A stretch of DNA of 39,223 bases. Source: Paenibacillus cellulosilyticus (GTDB lineage: Bacteria; Bacillota; Bacilli; Paenibacillales; Paenibacillaceae). A program made the position numbers and the translations under genes. The notes beneath the pieces were generated by a model. It did no database searches, had not been told where the DNA came from, and worked only from the letters and a program-made list of their open reading frames with translations. Of this stretch, positions 7,595 through 16,079 are shown in pieces; position 1 is the first letter of the stretch, and every line of letters begins with the position of its first letter. The DNA lies in the NCBI RefSeq assembly GCF_003182255.1, contig NZ_QGTQ01000043.1, forward strand, positions 1 to 39,223. The letters run 5' to 3'.

Positions 7595-9808
7595 ATGTCC
7601 AACCAAGTCCAACAACAACAACCGCCGCGCACAGCAAACGGCGAAGTAAATCTAAACGAGCTGCTCCAGCAGATGACGCTCGATGAAAAAATCGCGCAGC
7701 TCATTCAATTGGCCGTCCCATTCTATGAAGGCGCAGGGGAAGGGCAAATTACAGGGCCGATGGAAAGCTTAGGAATCGCGGAGGAAACCGTTCATAATTC
7801 CGGCTCCGTCCTCGGCATGGCCGGGGCGCAAGATGTTATTAATGTGCAGACAGCGCATCTGAAAAACAATCGGCATGGCATTCCGCTCCTCATGATGGCG
7901 GATATCGTGCACGGCTTCAAAACGATCTTCCCGGTGCCGCTGGCGATCGGCTGCTCCTGGGATATGGAGCTCGCGGAGAAGAGCGCGGCGGTCGCGGCGA
8001 AGGAAGCGGCAGTGTCCGGCGTTCACGTCACCTTCGCGCCGATGGTGGATCTCGTGCGAGATCCGAGATGGGGCCGTGTCGTGGAAGCGACAGGAGAAGA
8101 CCCTTATTTGAACGCCGAGTTCGCAAAGGCGTTCGTCCGGGGTTTCCAAGGCAAGGACCTTGCCGGCGACATGGACAAAGTAGCGGCGTGCGTCAAACAC
8201 TTCGCCGCATACGGAGCTGCGGAAGCAGGGCGCGATTATAACACGGTCGACCTGTCGGACCGCCAAATGCGCGAGTTTTATTTGCCGGCCTACAAAGCTG
8301 CGCTGGATGAAGGCTGCGAAATGGTCATGACGTCGTTCAATACGGTGGACGGCATCCCTGCGACAGGCAACGCGAAGCTGATGCGGAAGCTGCTTCGGGA
8401 GGAGTGGGGCTTCGACGGCATTCTGATTTCCGACTGGGGAGCGGTCAAGGAACTGATCAACCATGGCATCGCTGCCGATGAATCGGAAGCAGCGCTCAAG
8501 GCGCTTAAGGCCGGCGTCGACATCGAGATGATGACGGCTTGTTACGTTAAGAATTTGGCAGAGCTCGTGGAGCGCAGCGAGGTAGACGAAGCGCTGATCG
8601 ACGAAGCGGTGCTGCGGATTCTTATGCTGAAGCAGAAGCTCGGTCTGTTCGAGAATCCGTTCCGCGCCGCCAATCCGGAGCTGGAGCGGGAAGTCGTGTT
8701 CTGCGAGGAGCACAAGGAAGCTGCGCGCGCGCTCGCGGTCAAGTCGTGCGTTCTGTTGAAGAACGAAGGAGTCTTGCCGCTCCGCAGCGATGCGAAGCTC
8801 GCGCTGATCGGACCTTTTGCCACGAACGGCGATGTGCTGGGACCATGGTCGTGGACAGGCTCGAAGGACGATGCGATCACGCTGGAAGCCGGCATGAAGG
8901 CGAAGCTGACAGCGGATGCGAAGCTCTCGGTTGCGGAAGGCTGCGGGATTCTGGAAGCGGGGACGGAGGCGCAATGGGAGCAGGTGCTGGCTGCTGCACA
9001 AGAAGCCGATATCATCGTACTCGCGTTGGGTGAGCATTCGGATATGAACGGCGAAGCGGCATCCCGGGCGGACATTCGCTTGCCGCAGGCTCAGTTGGAA
9101 TTGGTCCGCAAGGTGAAGGCGCTGAACAAGCCGATCGCCGTCGTATTGTTCAACGGTCGTCCGCTTGACTTGCACGGGGTGATTGACGAAGCCGATGCGA
9201 TATTGGAGGCGTGGTATCCGGGTTCGCAAGCAGGCCATGCGGTAGCCGATTTATTATTCGGCGACGCCAACCCGAGCGGCCGGCTGACGATGTCGTTCCC
9301 ACACAGCGTTGGTCAAGTTCCGGTCTATTACAATGCTTACAATACGGGCCGTCCGCAGGGCGCGCCGGATGCGCAGGTCCGTTATGTATCGCAGTTCATC
9401 GATATTCCGAACGAGCCGCTGCTTCCGTTCGGCTTCGGACTGAGCTACTCCGACTTTGCGTACGGCGAAGCTGAACTTTCCGCGGATTTGATGACAGAAG
9501 CGGCGCCTATTACGGTATCGGTTACCGTGACGAATAAAGGAAACGTCGCAGGCGTTGAGACGGTGCAGCTGTATGTGCGGGATATTTCGGGCGAAGTGGT
9601 TCGTCCCGTCAAGGAATTGAAGGATTACCGCCAGATTTGCCTGCAGCCGGGCGAGCGCGCCGAGGTGTCGTTCGTTCTGTCCGAGCAGCAACTGCGTTAT
9701 TACCATTCGGACCTGACCCACGCCAGCGATTCGGGCGCATTCGTCGCGTTCGTGGGACCGAACAGCAAGACGAATACGGCACTGCCGTTCCGATTGGTGA
9801 AGGGATAA
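7595..9808 (+). CDS. Beta-glycosidase of family GH3 (BglX-like)
   Basis: This 737-residue cytosolic glycoside hydrolase has no signal peptide. The N-terminal TIM barrel carries the GH3 nucleophile motif ILISDWGA (D280) and upstream signatures GRVVEATGEDPYL and KHFAAYGAAEAGRDYN. The second alpha/beta domain contains NGEAASR, whose E487 is a good candidate for the acid/base, and a C-terminal fibronectin-III-like domain begins near 630. Family members remove terminal beta-glucose or beta-xylose from oligosaccharides. It starts at ATG with GGAGG 10 nt upstream and ends the transporter operon before a strong terminator. It likely hydrolyses the sugar imported by this locus; the exact linkage is unknown. 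Confidence 0.92.
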   Translation: MSNQVQQQQPPRTANGEVNLNELLQQMTLDEKIAQLIQLAVPFYEGAGEGQITGPMESLGIAEETVHNSGSVLGMAGAQDVINVQTAHLKNNRHGIPLLMMADIVHGFKTIFPVPLAIGCSWDMELAEKSAAVAAKEAAVSGVHVTFAPMVDLVRDPRWGRVVEATGEDPYLNAEFAKAFVRGFQGKDLAGDMDKVAACVKHFAAYGAAEAGRDYNTVDLSDRQMREFYLPAYKAALDEGCEMVMTSFNTVDGIPATGNAKLMRKLLREEWGFDGILISDWGAVKELINHGIAADESEAALKALKAGVDIEMMTACYVKNLAELVERSEVDEALIDEAVLRILMLKQKLGLFENPFRAANPELEREVVFCEEHKEAARALAVKSCVLLKNEGVLPLRSDAKLALIGPFATNGDVLGPWSWTGSKDDAITLEAGMKAKLTADAKLSVAEGCGILEAGTEAQWEQVLAAAQEADIIVLALGEHSDMNGEAASRADIRLPQAQLELVRKVKALNKPIAVVLFNGRPLDLHGVIDEADAILEAWYPGSQAGHAVADLLFGDANPSGRLTMSFPHSVGQVPVYYNAYNTGRPQGAPDAQVRYVSQFIDIPNEPLLPFGFGLSYSDFAYGEAELSADLMTEAAPITVSVTVTNKGNVAGVETVQLYVRDISGEVVRPVKELKDYRQICLQPGERAEVSFVLSEQQLRYYHSDLTHASDSGAFVAFVGPNSKTNTALPFRLVKG

Positions 9809-9856
9809 CGTCCGCTGGTTGGACAGATAAGTGCCCATAATATTCGAGAGATGAAC

Positions 9857-9906
9857 AAAATGATCGCCGCATCCTGTCATATGAGACGGATTCGGCGGTC
9901 ATTTTT
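9857..9906 (+). terminator. Strong rho-independent terminator after the GH3 gene
   Basis: AAAATGATCGCCG (9857-9869) pairs with CGGCGGTCATTTT (right arm from 9893) with one mismatch, and the interior (ATCC/GGAT, GTC/GAC) pairs further. The right arm ends in a T-run. It closes the first plus-strand operon. Confidence 0.8.
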
Positions 9907-9945
9907 GGCTTGCTGGCGGATAAAGTAATAGGAGCTATTTTTATA

Positions 9946-9974
9946 TTGCGCTAACCCTTATACTGGAATAAAAT
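9946..9974 (+). promoter_or_regulatory. SigA-like promoter for the acetyltransferase gene
   Basis: A -35 box TTGCGC (9946-9951) and a -10 box TAAAAT (9969-9974) are separated by 17 bp, about 70 nt before the start codon. The -10 matches consensus at five of six positions. Confidence 0.55.
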
Positions 9975-10041
9975 ACATGAAATGATGACAGCGACTACAG
10001 CATGCAATAACGTAGGTGCGCGGCGAAGGAGAGAGTTAACG

Positions 10042-10860
10042 ATGAAGGGGCCGCCTATCGTCACGAAGGCGCTGGCCGAACGGCTGGAGCAATCCGAGAT
10101 TGATTATATGACCTCGAGAGTGAATGCAATAAGAGAGCGAGAGGGCAATCCGATGGGGGCAGAGGTGCGGCGCTTTGGCGATGCCTCGGCCTTTTACGTA
10201 CGAGAGATGCCATGGGGCAGCTTCAATACAGTGAAAGGAATACGCACGGAGGATATCGAATATATAGACGATATTATCGCGTTCTTCCGTGAACGAAATA
10301 GGTCCTTTCAGTTCGAGATTACGCCTGCAAACTCATCTAACGAATTGCTTGGTTATTTGTCAGACAGAGGCTTCCGACATCATGGATTCCATACCTCGCT
10401 GTATGGCGTGCCAAGCTTGGAAGAACCGGTCTATTCATCCGGCATTACGATTCGCGAGCTGAAGGCAGACGAATTCGAGCTGTACGGTCAGCTGCATTGC
10501 GTTGGTACGGGATTAAGCCCGGATGGTGCTGGTTATGTTGCGGACAACAATCGCATTTTATTTGATCGGCCGGGCTGGCGATTCTATATAGGATTCGTCG
10601 ATGATCAGCCGGCAGGTGTTGCCGTAATGCATATGTATAACGGTGCGGCTTCCTTCACCTTCGCAGCGACGGTGCCTGCATTCAGAGGCCGCGGACTGCA
10701 AACCGCTTTCCTGCACCAACGCTGTTATGATGCTGCGCGTGCGCAATGCGATCTAATCGTTAGTCAAGCCGCTTATGCTTCTACGAGTCAGAACAATATG
10801 GAGCGAGCGGGTTTAAGAATCGGTTATACGAAGGCACACTTCTACCACAATACCATTTGA
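10042..10860 (+). CDS. GNAT-family N-acetyltransferase
   Basis: This 272-residue cytosolic enzyme probably transfers an acetyl group from acetyl-CoA to an unknown amine. The N-terminal half (1-130) resembles the poorly conserved part seen in two-lobed GNAT proteins. The C-terminal half carries strand FYIGFVDDQPAGVAVMHMY followed by the acetyl-CoA loop VPAFRGRGLQTAFL and a helix leading to the final strand. I chose the ATG at 10042 because GAAGGAGAG lies directly upstream; an in-frame ATG 60 nt earlier lacks a ribosome site. It has its own promoter and is not obviously tied to the flanking sugar or SLH genes. The substrate is not predictable. Confidence 0.85.
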   Translation: MKGPPIVTKALAERLEQSEIDYMTSRVNAIREREGNPMGAEVRRFGDASAFYVREMPWGSFNTVKGIRTEDIEYIDDIIAFFRERNRSFQFEITPANSSNELLGYLSDRGFRHHGFHTSLYGVPSLEEPVYSSGITIRELKADEFELYGQLHCVGTGLSPDGAGYVADNNRILFDRPGWRFYIGFVDDQPAGVAVMHMYNGAASFTFAATVPAFRGRGLQTAFLHQRCYDAARAQCDLIVSQAAYASTSQNNMERAGLRIGYTKAHFYHNTI

Positions 10861-10921
10861 CACCATCCATCGTCCCAATCCTCATTCCTGCTTCATTCAC
10901 TTCTCTCATCCTGATCATCCG

Positions 10922-10950
10922 TTGGCGCTCTACTTACACCCAGCTATTAC
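10922..10950 (+). promoter_or_regulatory. Candidate promoter of the large SLH gene
   Basis: TTGGCG (10922-10927) and TATTAC (10945-10950) are 17 bp apart, 40 nt before the TTG start of the next gene. The -10 is only moderately good. Confidence 0.35.
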
Positions 10951-10989
10951 TCATTGATAATTAAATATGACCTTTGGAGGTAGATCCCA

Positions 10990-13900
10990 TTGTTCATGCT
11001 TCAATCAAGTAAGAACGGCGCGATGCCGCGTCTTCTGCTGGCCATTATCATGGGAATCGTTATGGTACTAGGCAGTCTTGGACCTGCTCGGAGTGCGGAT
11101 GCCGCTGGGAAGCAGCCTTTATTAGGAGAAATTCGATTATTCCCTTATCAAGACGCACCTGCGGGATGGATGTATTGCGGCGGCCAACAGATTCCGATTT
11201 CTCAGAACACGCCGTTGTTCTCGCTCATTGGCACGAATTTCGGCGGCGATGGGAAGACGACCTTCGCAGTGCCCGATTTGAGAGATTATGAGCCTGCGCT
11301 TGGAACCGGGTACTATATTGCCCTTAATGGCGTGTTCCCGGGCGCAGACATCTCAAACTCGTCTAAATTCATTAGCGAGCTTCGTCTGTTCCCTTATACG
11401 TTCACGCCGGGAGGCTGGCTCCCAGCCGACCACCGTACGATCAGCATTGCGAATAACACGCCGCTGTTCAGTCTTATCGGCGACAAATATGGTTTTTCCC
11501 AACAGTATGTTGATTTCCGCCTGCCTAATATTGCGCCGGTCATTCCTGGCGTGAAGTACTATATTGCAACGGAAGGGGTATTCCCAGGCAATAGTACAGG
11601 ACAAGAGTTTCTTGGCGAGCTGGTCGCTTTTCCTGATCAAATGTACAGCGGAAGCATGGAGCTGATGAAGGCGGACGGAACATCGCTGGGCATTGCCGAT
11701 CATAGCGAATTGTTCCAAATTTTCTCCACTACTTTCAATTCGAACGACTCCAATAGCCAATTCGGGACACCGAATATACAAGGTATTGCGTCCGTGCAGT
11801 ACTATCTGGTGACCGATCCGACTAGAGTCCCCTCCTGGGAATTTAGTGCTGGACCCTATAATGATGCAGGGGCGGGCACTTATAAGACCGGAATGAATAA
11901 GCAGCTAACGGTGAGTGCGGATAAGGGATTATTGTCTCCAACGCATGATGCCAATCCGAACTCAGCGAGGATCGCAAAGCAGCCCATTCATGGAACGGTT
12001 GCGATTCAGCCTGACGGATCTTTCAACTATTCGCCTGACAATGGCTTTGTGGGGGCGGATCGGTTTTATTACACGGTTAACAACAACTATGGCTTTCGTA
12101 CTTTTATAGTGAACGTGGAAGTGATTGCCCCACCAGCTGTAACCGGTGTCGAGGAGGGGCATTTCTATACGGCACCTGTCACGATTTCGTTCGATTCGGG
12201 ATCGGCGAGTCTGAACGGTGAGCCGTTTGCGAAAGGCTCGGACGTAAGTGAGGATGGTACGTATACGCTTATCGTTACGGGTGAAGGCGGCGAAACGACG
12301 GTTCATTTTACAATTGATCAGACTCCCCCTACCGTGACGGGCGTATCAGACGGCGGTCTATATCATACGGTGGTATCGGCTATATTCTCGGGAGCTTCAG
12401 CGAAGCTCAATGATGAGGATTATAGTTCGGGTACGTCCATTACCGATGATGGCGATTATACGCTCGTTCTGAAGGATACGGCGGGCAACACGACAACGGT
12501 GCATTTCACAATTGATCTGACAGCACCAACCGTAACAGGGGTAACGGAAGGCACGAAGTATAATGCGCCAGTCACGGTCAGCTTCTCGGATGGAACAGCG
12601 AAGTTGAACAACGTGGACTTCACGAGCGGAACCAAAGTGAGCACGGAAGGTGCGTACACACTCGTTGTTACCGATGCGGCAGGCAACGTGACAACTCTCC
12701 ATTTTGAAATCGTGCTTCCGAGGACGATAAGCTTCAATGTCAACGGCGGCTCTGCCGTTGCCGATCAGCAGGTCAATGTAGGCAGCAAGGTCGTGAAACC
12801 AACGGATCCAACGCGATTGGGTTATTCGTTCAGCGGGTGGTATTCAGATGCTGCGTTGAAGACGTCGTACAACTTCAATACGCTGGTTACAACCGATCTC
12901 ACGCTATATGCAGCATGGACGAAAAAGCGCACCTATTCGACGCCTCCCGCCGTGAGCGGCGTGTTAATTGATGGACATACGCTTAGCAGTGGCGTCACCA
13001 TAACGAAGAACGGGTCGTTAGATGGCGGTTCCGAGATGAAGGTTACCTTCACGGCTTCTGTGTTGACCAATCTGCTATCCAATGGCAATCATGCGGATAC
13101 AATCATCAACATCGATGGTGATGGGCAATCTGTCCGCGTACAGCTGCCTGTCAAATCGCTGCAGGCATTAGGAAAGCTTAACGAAGATGCGTTCGTGACG
13201 GTTCAAGCGCTTGGCGCTAGTTACAGGCTGCCGGTTGGTTTGTTCCTCGATGCATCTGGTGACGGGGTTGTAACGGTCGTTATTGCGAAAGCATCGAAAG
13301 CGGAGACGGACGCATTCATCCTTGCGGCCAAAGCGCTTGGCGTAACACCGCTTGTCGATCAGCCGTATGCGTTTACCTTATTGCTGGGGGATAAAGAGAT
13401 AACCGACCTCGACGGTCTTTATGTACAACGCACGATTCCGGCAGCAGGCGATGTGGATGCGAGTAAGTCCACGGGCGTATGGATCGATGAAGCGGGAGAG
13501 CTGCATTTTGTTCCATCTACATTCTCGTTAGTTGGCGGCAAAACCATCGTTACGATTCATTCCCCTCACAATAGCCTGTATGCGGTAGTGAAGTCGAATC
13601 AGAAGTTTACCGATATAGCCAAACATTCGGCGCGTACAGAGATTGAGCTGATGGCGAATAAGCTGATCGTGAATGGCCAATCGAAGGGTGTGTTTGCACC
13701 GAACAGCAGCATTACACGGGCTGAATTCGCTGCGATACTCGTACGCTCACTTGGCTTGGTAGAGGCAACGCCAAACAAACCTTTCAAAGATGTTAAGACT
13801 ACCGCATGGTATGCAGGTGTTGTTGGTGCTGCATCGAAGGCAGGGCTTATTACAGGCTTCACGGACGGCACATTCCGGCCGAATGCGGTCATCACACGGG

Positions 13901-14160
13901 AGCAGATGATTACCATGATTGCTCGTGCGCTGGCAGTCGGTGGCTATGATACGAACAAGCACCTAAGCGCAGATGCTCTCAAGACATTGCTCGATCGTTC
14001 GACCATTGCAGCATGGGCACAGGATGCCGTTCTTCTGGCGCTGGAAGCAGACATTGTGCAAAGCGAGGATGGTAAGACGTTCCGACCCAAGGAGAATGCG
14101 ACTCGTGCAGAGTGTGCGGTCATGGTGGAACGAATGCTGGAGGCGTTGACGTTCATCTAG
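10990..14160 (+). CDS. Secreted mosaic surface protein: tail-collar-like repeats, Ig-like repeats, InlB-type repeat, SLH domains
   Basis: This 1056-residue exported protein is probably held to the cell wall by its C-terminal SLH modules. The order is: signal peptide (about 1-38, ending ARSADA); three repeats beginning at residues 46, 129 and 209 that resemble phage tail-collar/MdpB domains (GEIRLFPY, NTPLFSLIGxxFG, YYIAxxGVFPG), the third degenerate; a cadherin/Big-like segment (GTVAIQPDGSFNYSP); three Ig-like repeats of about 64 residues from 380 (VTGVxxGxxY ... VHFTID); an InlB B-type repeat at 578-645; a unique domain; and SLH modules starting near 873, 932 and 1010. It starts at TTG 10990 with GGAGG 9 nt upstream; an ATG two codons later is the alternative. 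Possible roles are adhesion or ligand binding; the function is unknown. Confidence 0.88.
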   Translation: MFMLQSSKNGAMPRLLLAIIMGIVMVLGSLGPARSADAAGKQPLLGEIRLFPYQDAPAGWMYCGGQQIPISQNTPLFSLIGTNFGGDGKTTFAVPDLRDYEPALGTGYYIALNGVFPGADISNSSKFISELRLFPYTFTPGGWLPADHRTISIANNTPLFSLIGDKYGFSQQYVDFRLPNIAPVIPGVKYYIATEGVFPGNSTGQEFLGELVAFPDQMYSGSMELMKADGTSLGIADHSELFQIFSTTFNSNDSNSQFGTPNIQGIASVQYYLVTDPTRVPSWEFSAGPYNDAGAGTYKTGMNKQLTVSADKGLLSPTHDANPNSARIAKQPIHGTVAIQPDGSFNYSPDNGFVGADRFYYTVNNNYGFRTFIVNVEVIAPPAVTGVEEGHFYTAPVTISFDSGSASLNGEPFAKGSDVSEDGTYTLIVTGEGGETTVHFTIDQTPPTVTGVSDGGLYHTVVSAIFSGASAKLNDEDYSSGTSITDDGDYTLVLKDTAGNTTTVHFTIDLTAPTVTGVTEGTKYNAPVTVSFSDGTAKLNNVDFTSGTKVSTEGAYTLVVTDAAGNVTTLHFEIVLPRTISFNVNGGSAVADQQVNVGSKVVKPTDPTRLGYSFSGWYSDAALKTSYNFNTLVTTDLTLYAAWTKKRTYSTPPAVSGVLIDGHTLSSGVTITKNGSLDGGSEMKVTFTASVLTNLLSNGNHADTIINIDGDGQSVRVQLPVKSLQALGKLNEDAFVTVQALGASYRLPVGLFLDASGDGVVTVVIAKASKAETDAFILAAKALGVTPLVDQPYAFTLLLGDKEITDLDGLYVQRTIPAAGDVDASKSTGVWIDEAGELHFVPSTFSLVGGKTIVTIHSPHNSLYAVVKSNQKFTDIAKHSARTEIELMANKLIVNGQSKGVFAPNSSITRAEFAAILVRSLGLVEATPNKPFKDVKTTAWYAGVVGAASKAGLITGFTDGTFRPNAVITREQMITMIARALAVGGYDTNKHLSADALKTLLDRSTIAAWAQDAVLLALEADIVQSEDGKTFRPKENATRAECAVMVERMLEALTFI

Positions 14161-14422
14161 TAGAGATAAACGGCTGCGGCAGATGTCCCTTATTTGGTTA
14201 GGATCGACGGTTAACCGTGACTAAAGGAGAGGTAGAACAGCAAGAAATGCAGGAATATCTAACCAGTTGGCGGAAACTTCATTGTTCTAGTGCTTAATGC
14301 CTACGTACAGCGGTGGAATTTCTAGTTGATGAACCGATATGAGTATAAAAAATGTGACGAATACAGCCCCAAAAGTGCGATTAACATCTCATTGGATCCA
14401 TTCGCAGTCTTCTGAATAAGGG
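14161..14422. other. Intergenic stretch between convergent SLH genes
   Basis: No convincing gene is present. It contains a perfect 12-bp palindrome, ACGGTTAACCGT (14207-14218), and a 26-codon open frame from GTG 14217 without a ribosome site, which I do not call. The rest shows no recognisable structure. Confidence 0.5.
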
Positions 14423-14452
14423 AAGGCCCAACTCTTCAAGGAGCTGGGCCTT
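14423..14452. terminator. Terminator between convergent SLH genes
   Basis: AAGGCCCAACTC and GAGCTGGGCCTT pair with one mismatch around a 6-nt loop. On the plus strand it is followed by TCTGTTTCTTT, a fair T-run that reaches the stop codon of the minus-strand gene. The minus-strand flank is less T-rich, so it may work better for the plus-strand gene. Confidence 0.7.
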
Positions 14453-14460
14453 CTGTTTCT

Positions 14461-15711
14461 TTAATTCTTTACAGCCGCAATCGAGAAGCTGACCGTTTTC
14501 GCGGCGCTGTCGACGAGCAGGCTGACGTGGTCGGTACCAACCGTAATCTGCTTGGAGGCGAGTGGCCGGCCGGCTTCGATCTCGGTGCATACGGCATCGA
14601 ACCATTGGTTGAAGGAGCTGGCATAGTAGCCGAACAGTGCGTTGGCGAACAATGTAATCGATTCTTTGTTACGTGCACGTGCGCCATCACGCAGCACAAC
14701 CGTAATGCCATACGTGTTGTAATCGGTGTCGAGCCAGATCGATGCCTCCGGCGTTGTTTTCACCGTTGCTGTCGTATCGAGTACAGCGGCCTTCTCGGTG
14801 CTGTCCTTGAACAGGCGAAGCGTCGTACCTAGCAGGTCATAGTTGCTGCCGCGCAGCTTGCCAGCGTCAACTAGCACGTCGTAGGCATCCCACATCCGCT
14901 TGTCCGGGAACACGACGATCTTCTGAGCGCCGCCGGCTGCAGGCACGAGACGCTGCAGCTTGTCTGCGGACGGCTGAATCGGGATTCTTTTGCTCGGATC
15001 GGTCAGCCGGTTTAGAATAACGAGCGCTTCCGCACGCGTCACGACATCGCCGACTCCGAACTTCCCGTTCGGGTAGCCCTGCATAATGCCCTTCACCAGC
15101 GCTTCTGCGATAAATTTCTGCATACGATCCGATGCGCTCGTCAGATCCCCATACGATTGCGCGACCGAGCGGCTGAACGACTCATCCTCCAGATACTCCG
15201 TCTCTTGCAGCGTATAATACAGCACTTCCGCCACGTTCTCGCGCGTCATATTGCTCTGGAAATCGCTATAGCGGCTCTTGTTCAGAAAATGCAAGTCGCT
15301 CGCGATATCGATGAACGGCTTCGCCCAATAGCCGGTCGTGCTTGGCTTGAAGTCATAGTAGCGATAATCCTGCGAAATAATCGTGCGGTTCTCCTCGCTC
15401 AATGAACTGAGAAACGTTGATTTCCAGCTTCGCTCCCCGTTTGGATGAAGATCGGAGTAGGAGAGCATGAGCATTTTAATAAACTGGTCAACCTTCACGG
15501 GATCGTTAGGCCGGAAGCTTCCATCCGGGTAACCATCCAGAATGCCGCGTGTAACCATGTCCTCGATCGTGGCCTTGCCCCAATGCTGCGAAATATCGGT
15601 GAAGACGACTGCAGAGGCTGCATGTGCGGCAGGTGTGAAGCTTACTCCGCCACTAACTGCCAGCACGGCGCTAATCGTTGCAATTGCGATCCATTGTTTC
15701 AATTTGAGCAT
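14461..15711 (-). CDS. Secreted SLH-domain protein
   Basis: This 416-residue exported protein probably binds secondary cell-wall polymer. A signal peptide ends at about AAHA/AS (residue 31), followed by three SLH modules: VFTDISQHWGKATIEDMVTRG (from 37), a divergent middle one (YWAKPFIDIASDLHFL) and a third with GIMQGYPNGKFGVGDVVTRAEALVILNRL. The remaining 180 residues form a unique C-terminal region I do not recognise. The ATG at 15711 directly abuts the GGGGG ribosome site, which is too close; an in-frame TTG at 15702 has about 9-nt spacing and is a credible true start that keeps a good signal peptide. It is convergent with the large SLH mosaic gene. Confidence 0.85.
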   Translation of the reverse strand: MLKLKQWIAIATISAVLAVSGGVSFTPAAHAASAVVFTDISQHWGKATIEDMVTRGILDGYPDGSFRPNDPVKVDQFIKMLMLSYSDLHPNGERSWKSTFLSSLSEENRTIISQDYRYYDFKPSTTGYWAKPFIDIASDLHFLNKSRYSDFQSNMTRENVAEVLYYTLQETEYLEDESFSRSVAQSYGDLTSASDRMQKFIAEALVKGIMQGYPNGKFGVGDVVTRAEALVILNRLTDPSKRIPIQPSADKLQRLVPAAGGAQKIVVFPDKRMWDAYDVLVDAGKLRGSNYDLLGTTLRLFKDSTEKAAVLDTTATVKTTPEASIWLDTDYNTYGITVVLRDGARARNKESITLFANALFGYYASSFNQWFDAVCTEIEAGRPLASKQITVGTDHVSLLVDSAAKTVSFSIAAVKN

Positions 15712-15991
15712 CCCCCATCATCTGTATGCCTATCGTCTATATCGATTGCGACCATATGCCCGCTAAAAATCGACAATATTTAGATAACCACAATTTGGTG
15801 AGGCTGTGAATTGGTCCTCGCACCTATTGTGTTATTGAACGATGGTCACGACCGATGATGAGACTTCATTCCCAATCCACATCCTGCCAACATACGGAGG
15901 TCTTGGTTTCGTAAAATGATTTTAGAACAGGCGTTCCTGTTTCGACTGTCGTTACCTTACAAAAAATAAGTAAATTTTCGACAAATAGTAA

Positions 15992-16020
15992 TTTACAACG
16001 AATCTATGTTCGGTTACTAT
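15992..16020 (+). promoter_or_regulatory. Candidate promoter of the serine hydrolase-exporter operon
   Basis: TTTACA (15992-15997) and TACTAT (16015-16020) are separated by 17 bp and lie 60 nt before the first hydrolase. The whole 15712-16079 gap between divergent genes is AT-rich; I see no other clear element and no confident promoter for the minus-strand SLH gene. Confidence 0.4.
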
Positions 16021-16079
16021 TGGTTTACTTTTCCTTTTATTCTATCTATCTACTATCCACATTTGTTAGGAGGGGTTCC

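Noticed and set aside
7769-9238. A 489-codon open frame on the minus strand opposite the GH3 gene.
   Set aside because: It is Arg/His-rich, shows no domain, has no ribosome site and lies wholly within a clear GH3 gene, as expected for a shadow frame in GC-rich DNA.
10990-12120. A phage or tailocin remnant suggested by the tail-collar-like domains.
   Set aside because: No other phage gene is nearby and the protein has a signal peptide and SLH anchors, so it is a surface protein rather than a virion part.
14217-14297. A 26-codon open frame beginning with GTG next to a palindrome.
   Set aside because: No ribosome binding site precedes it and the peptide is not recognisable. Its AAAGGAGAGG is inside the frame and too far from the later ATG.
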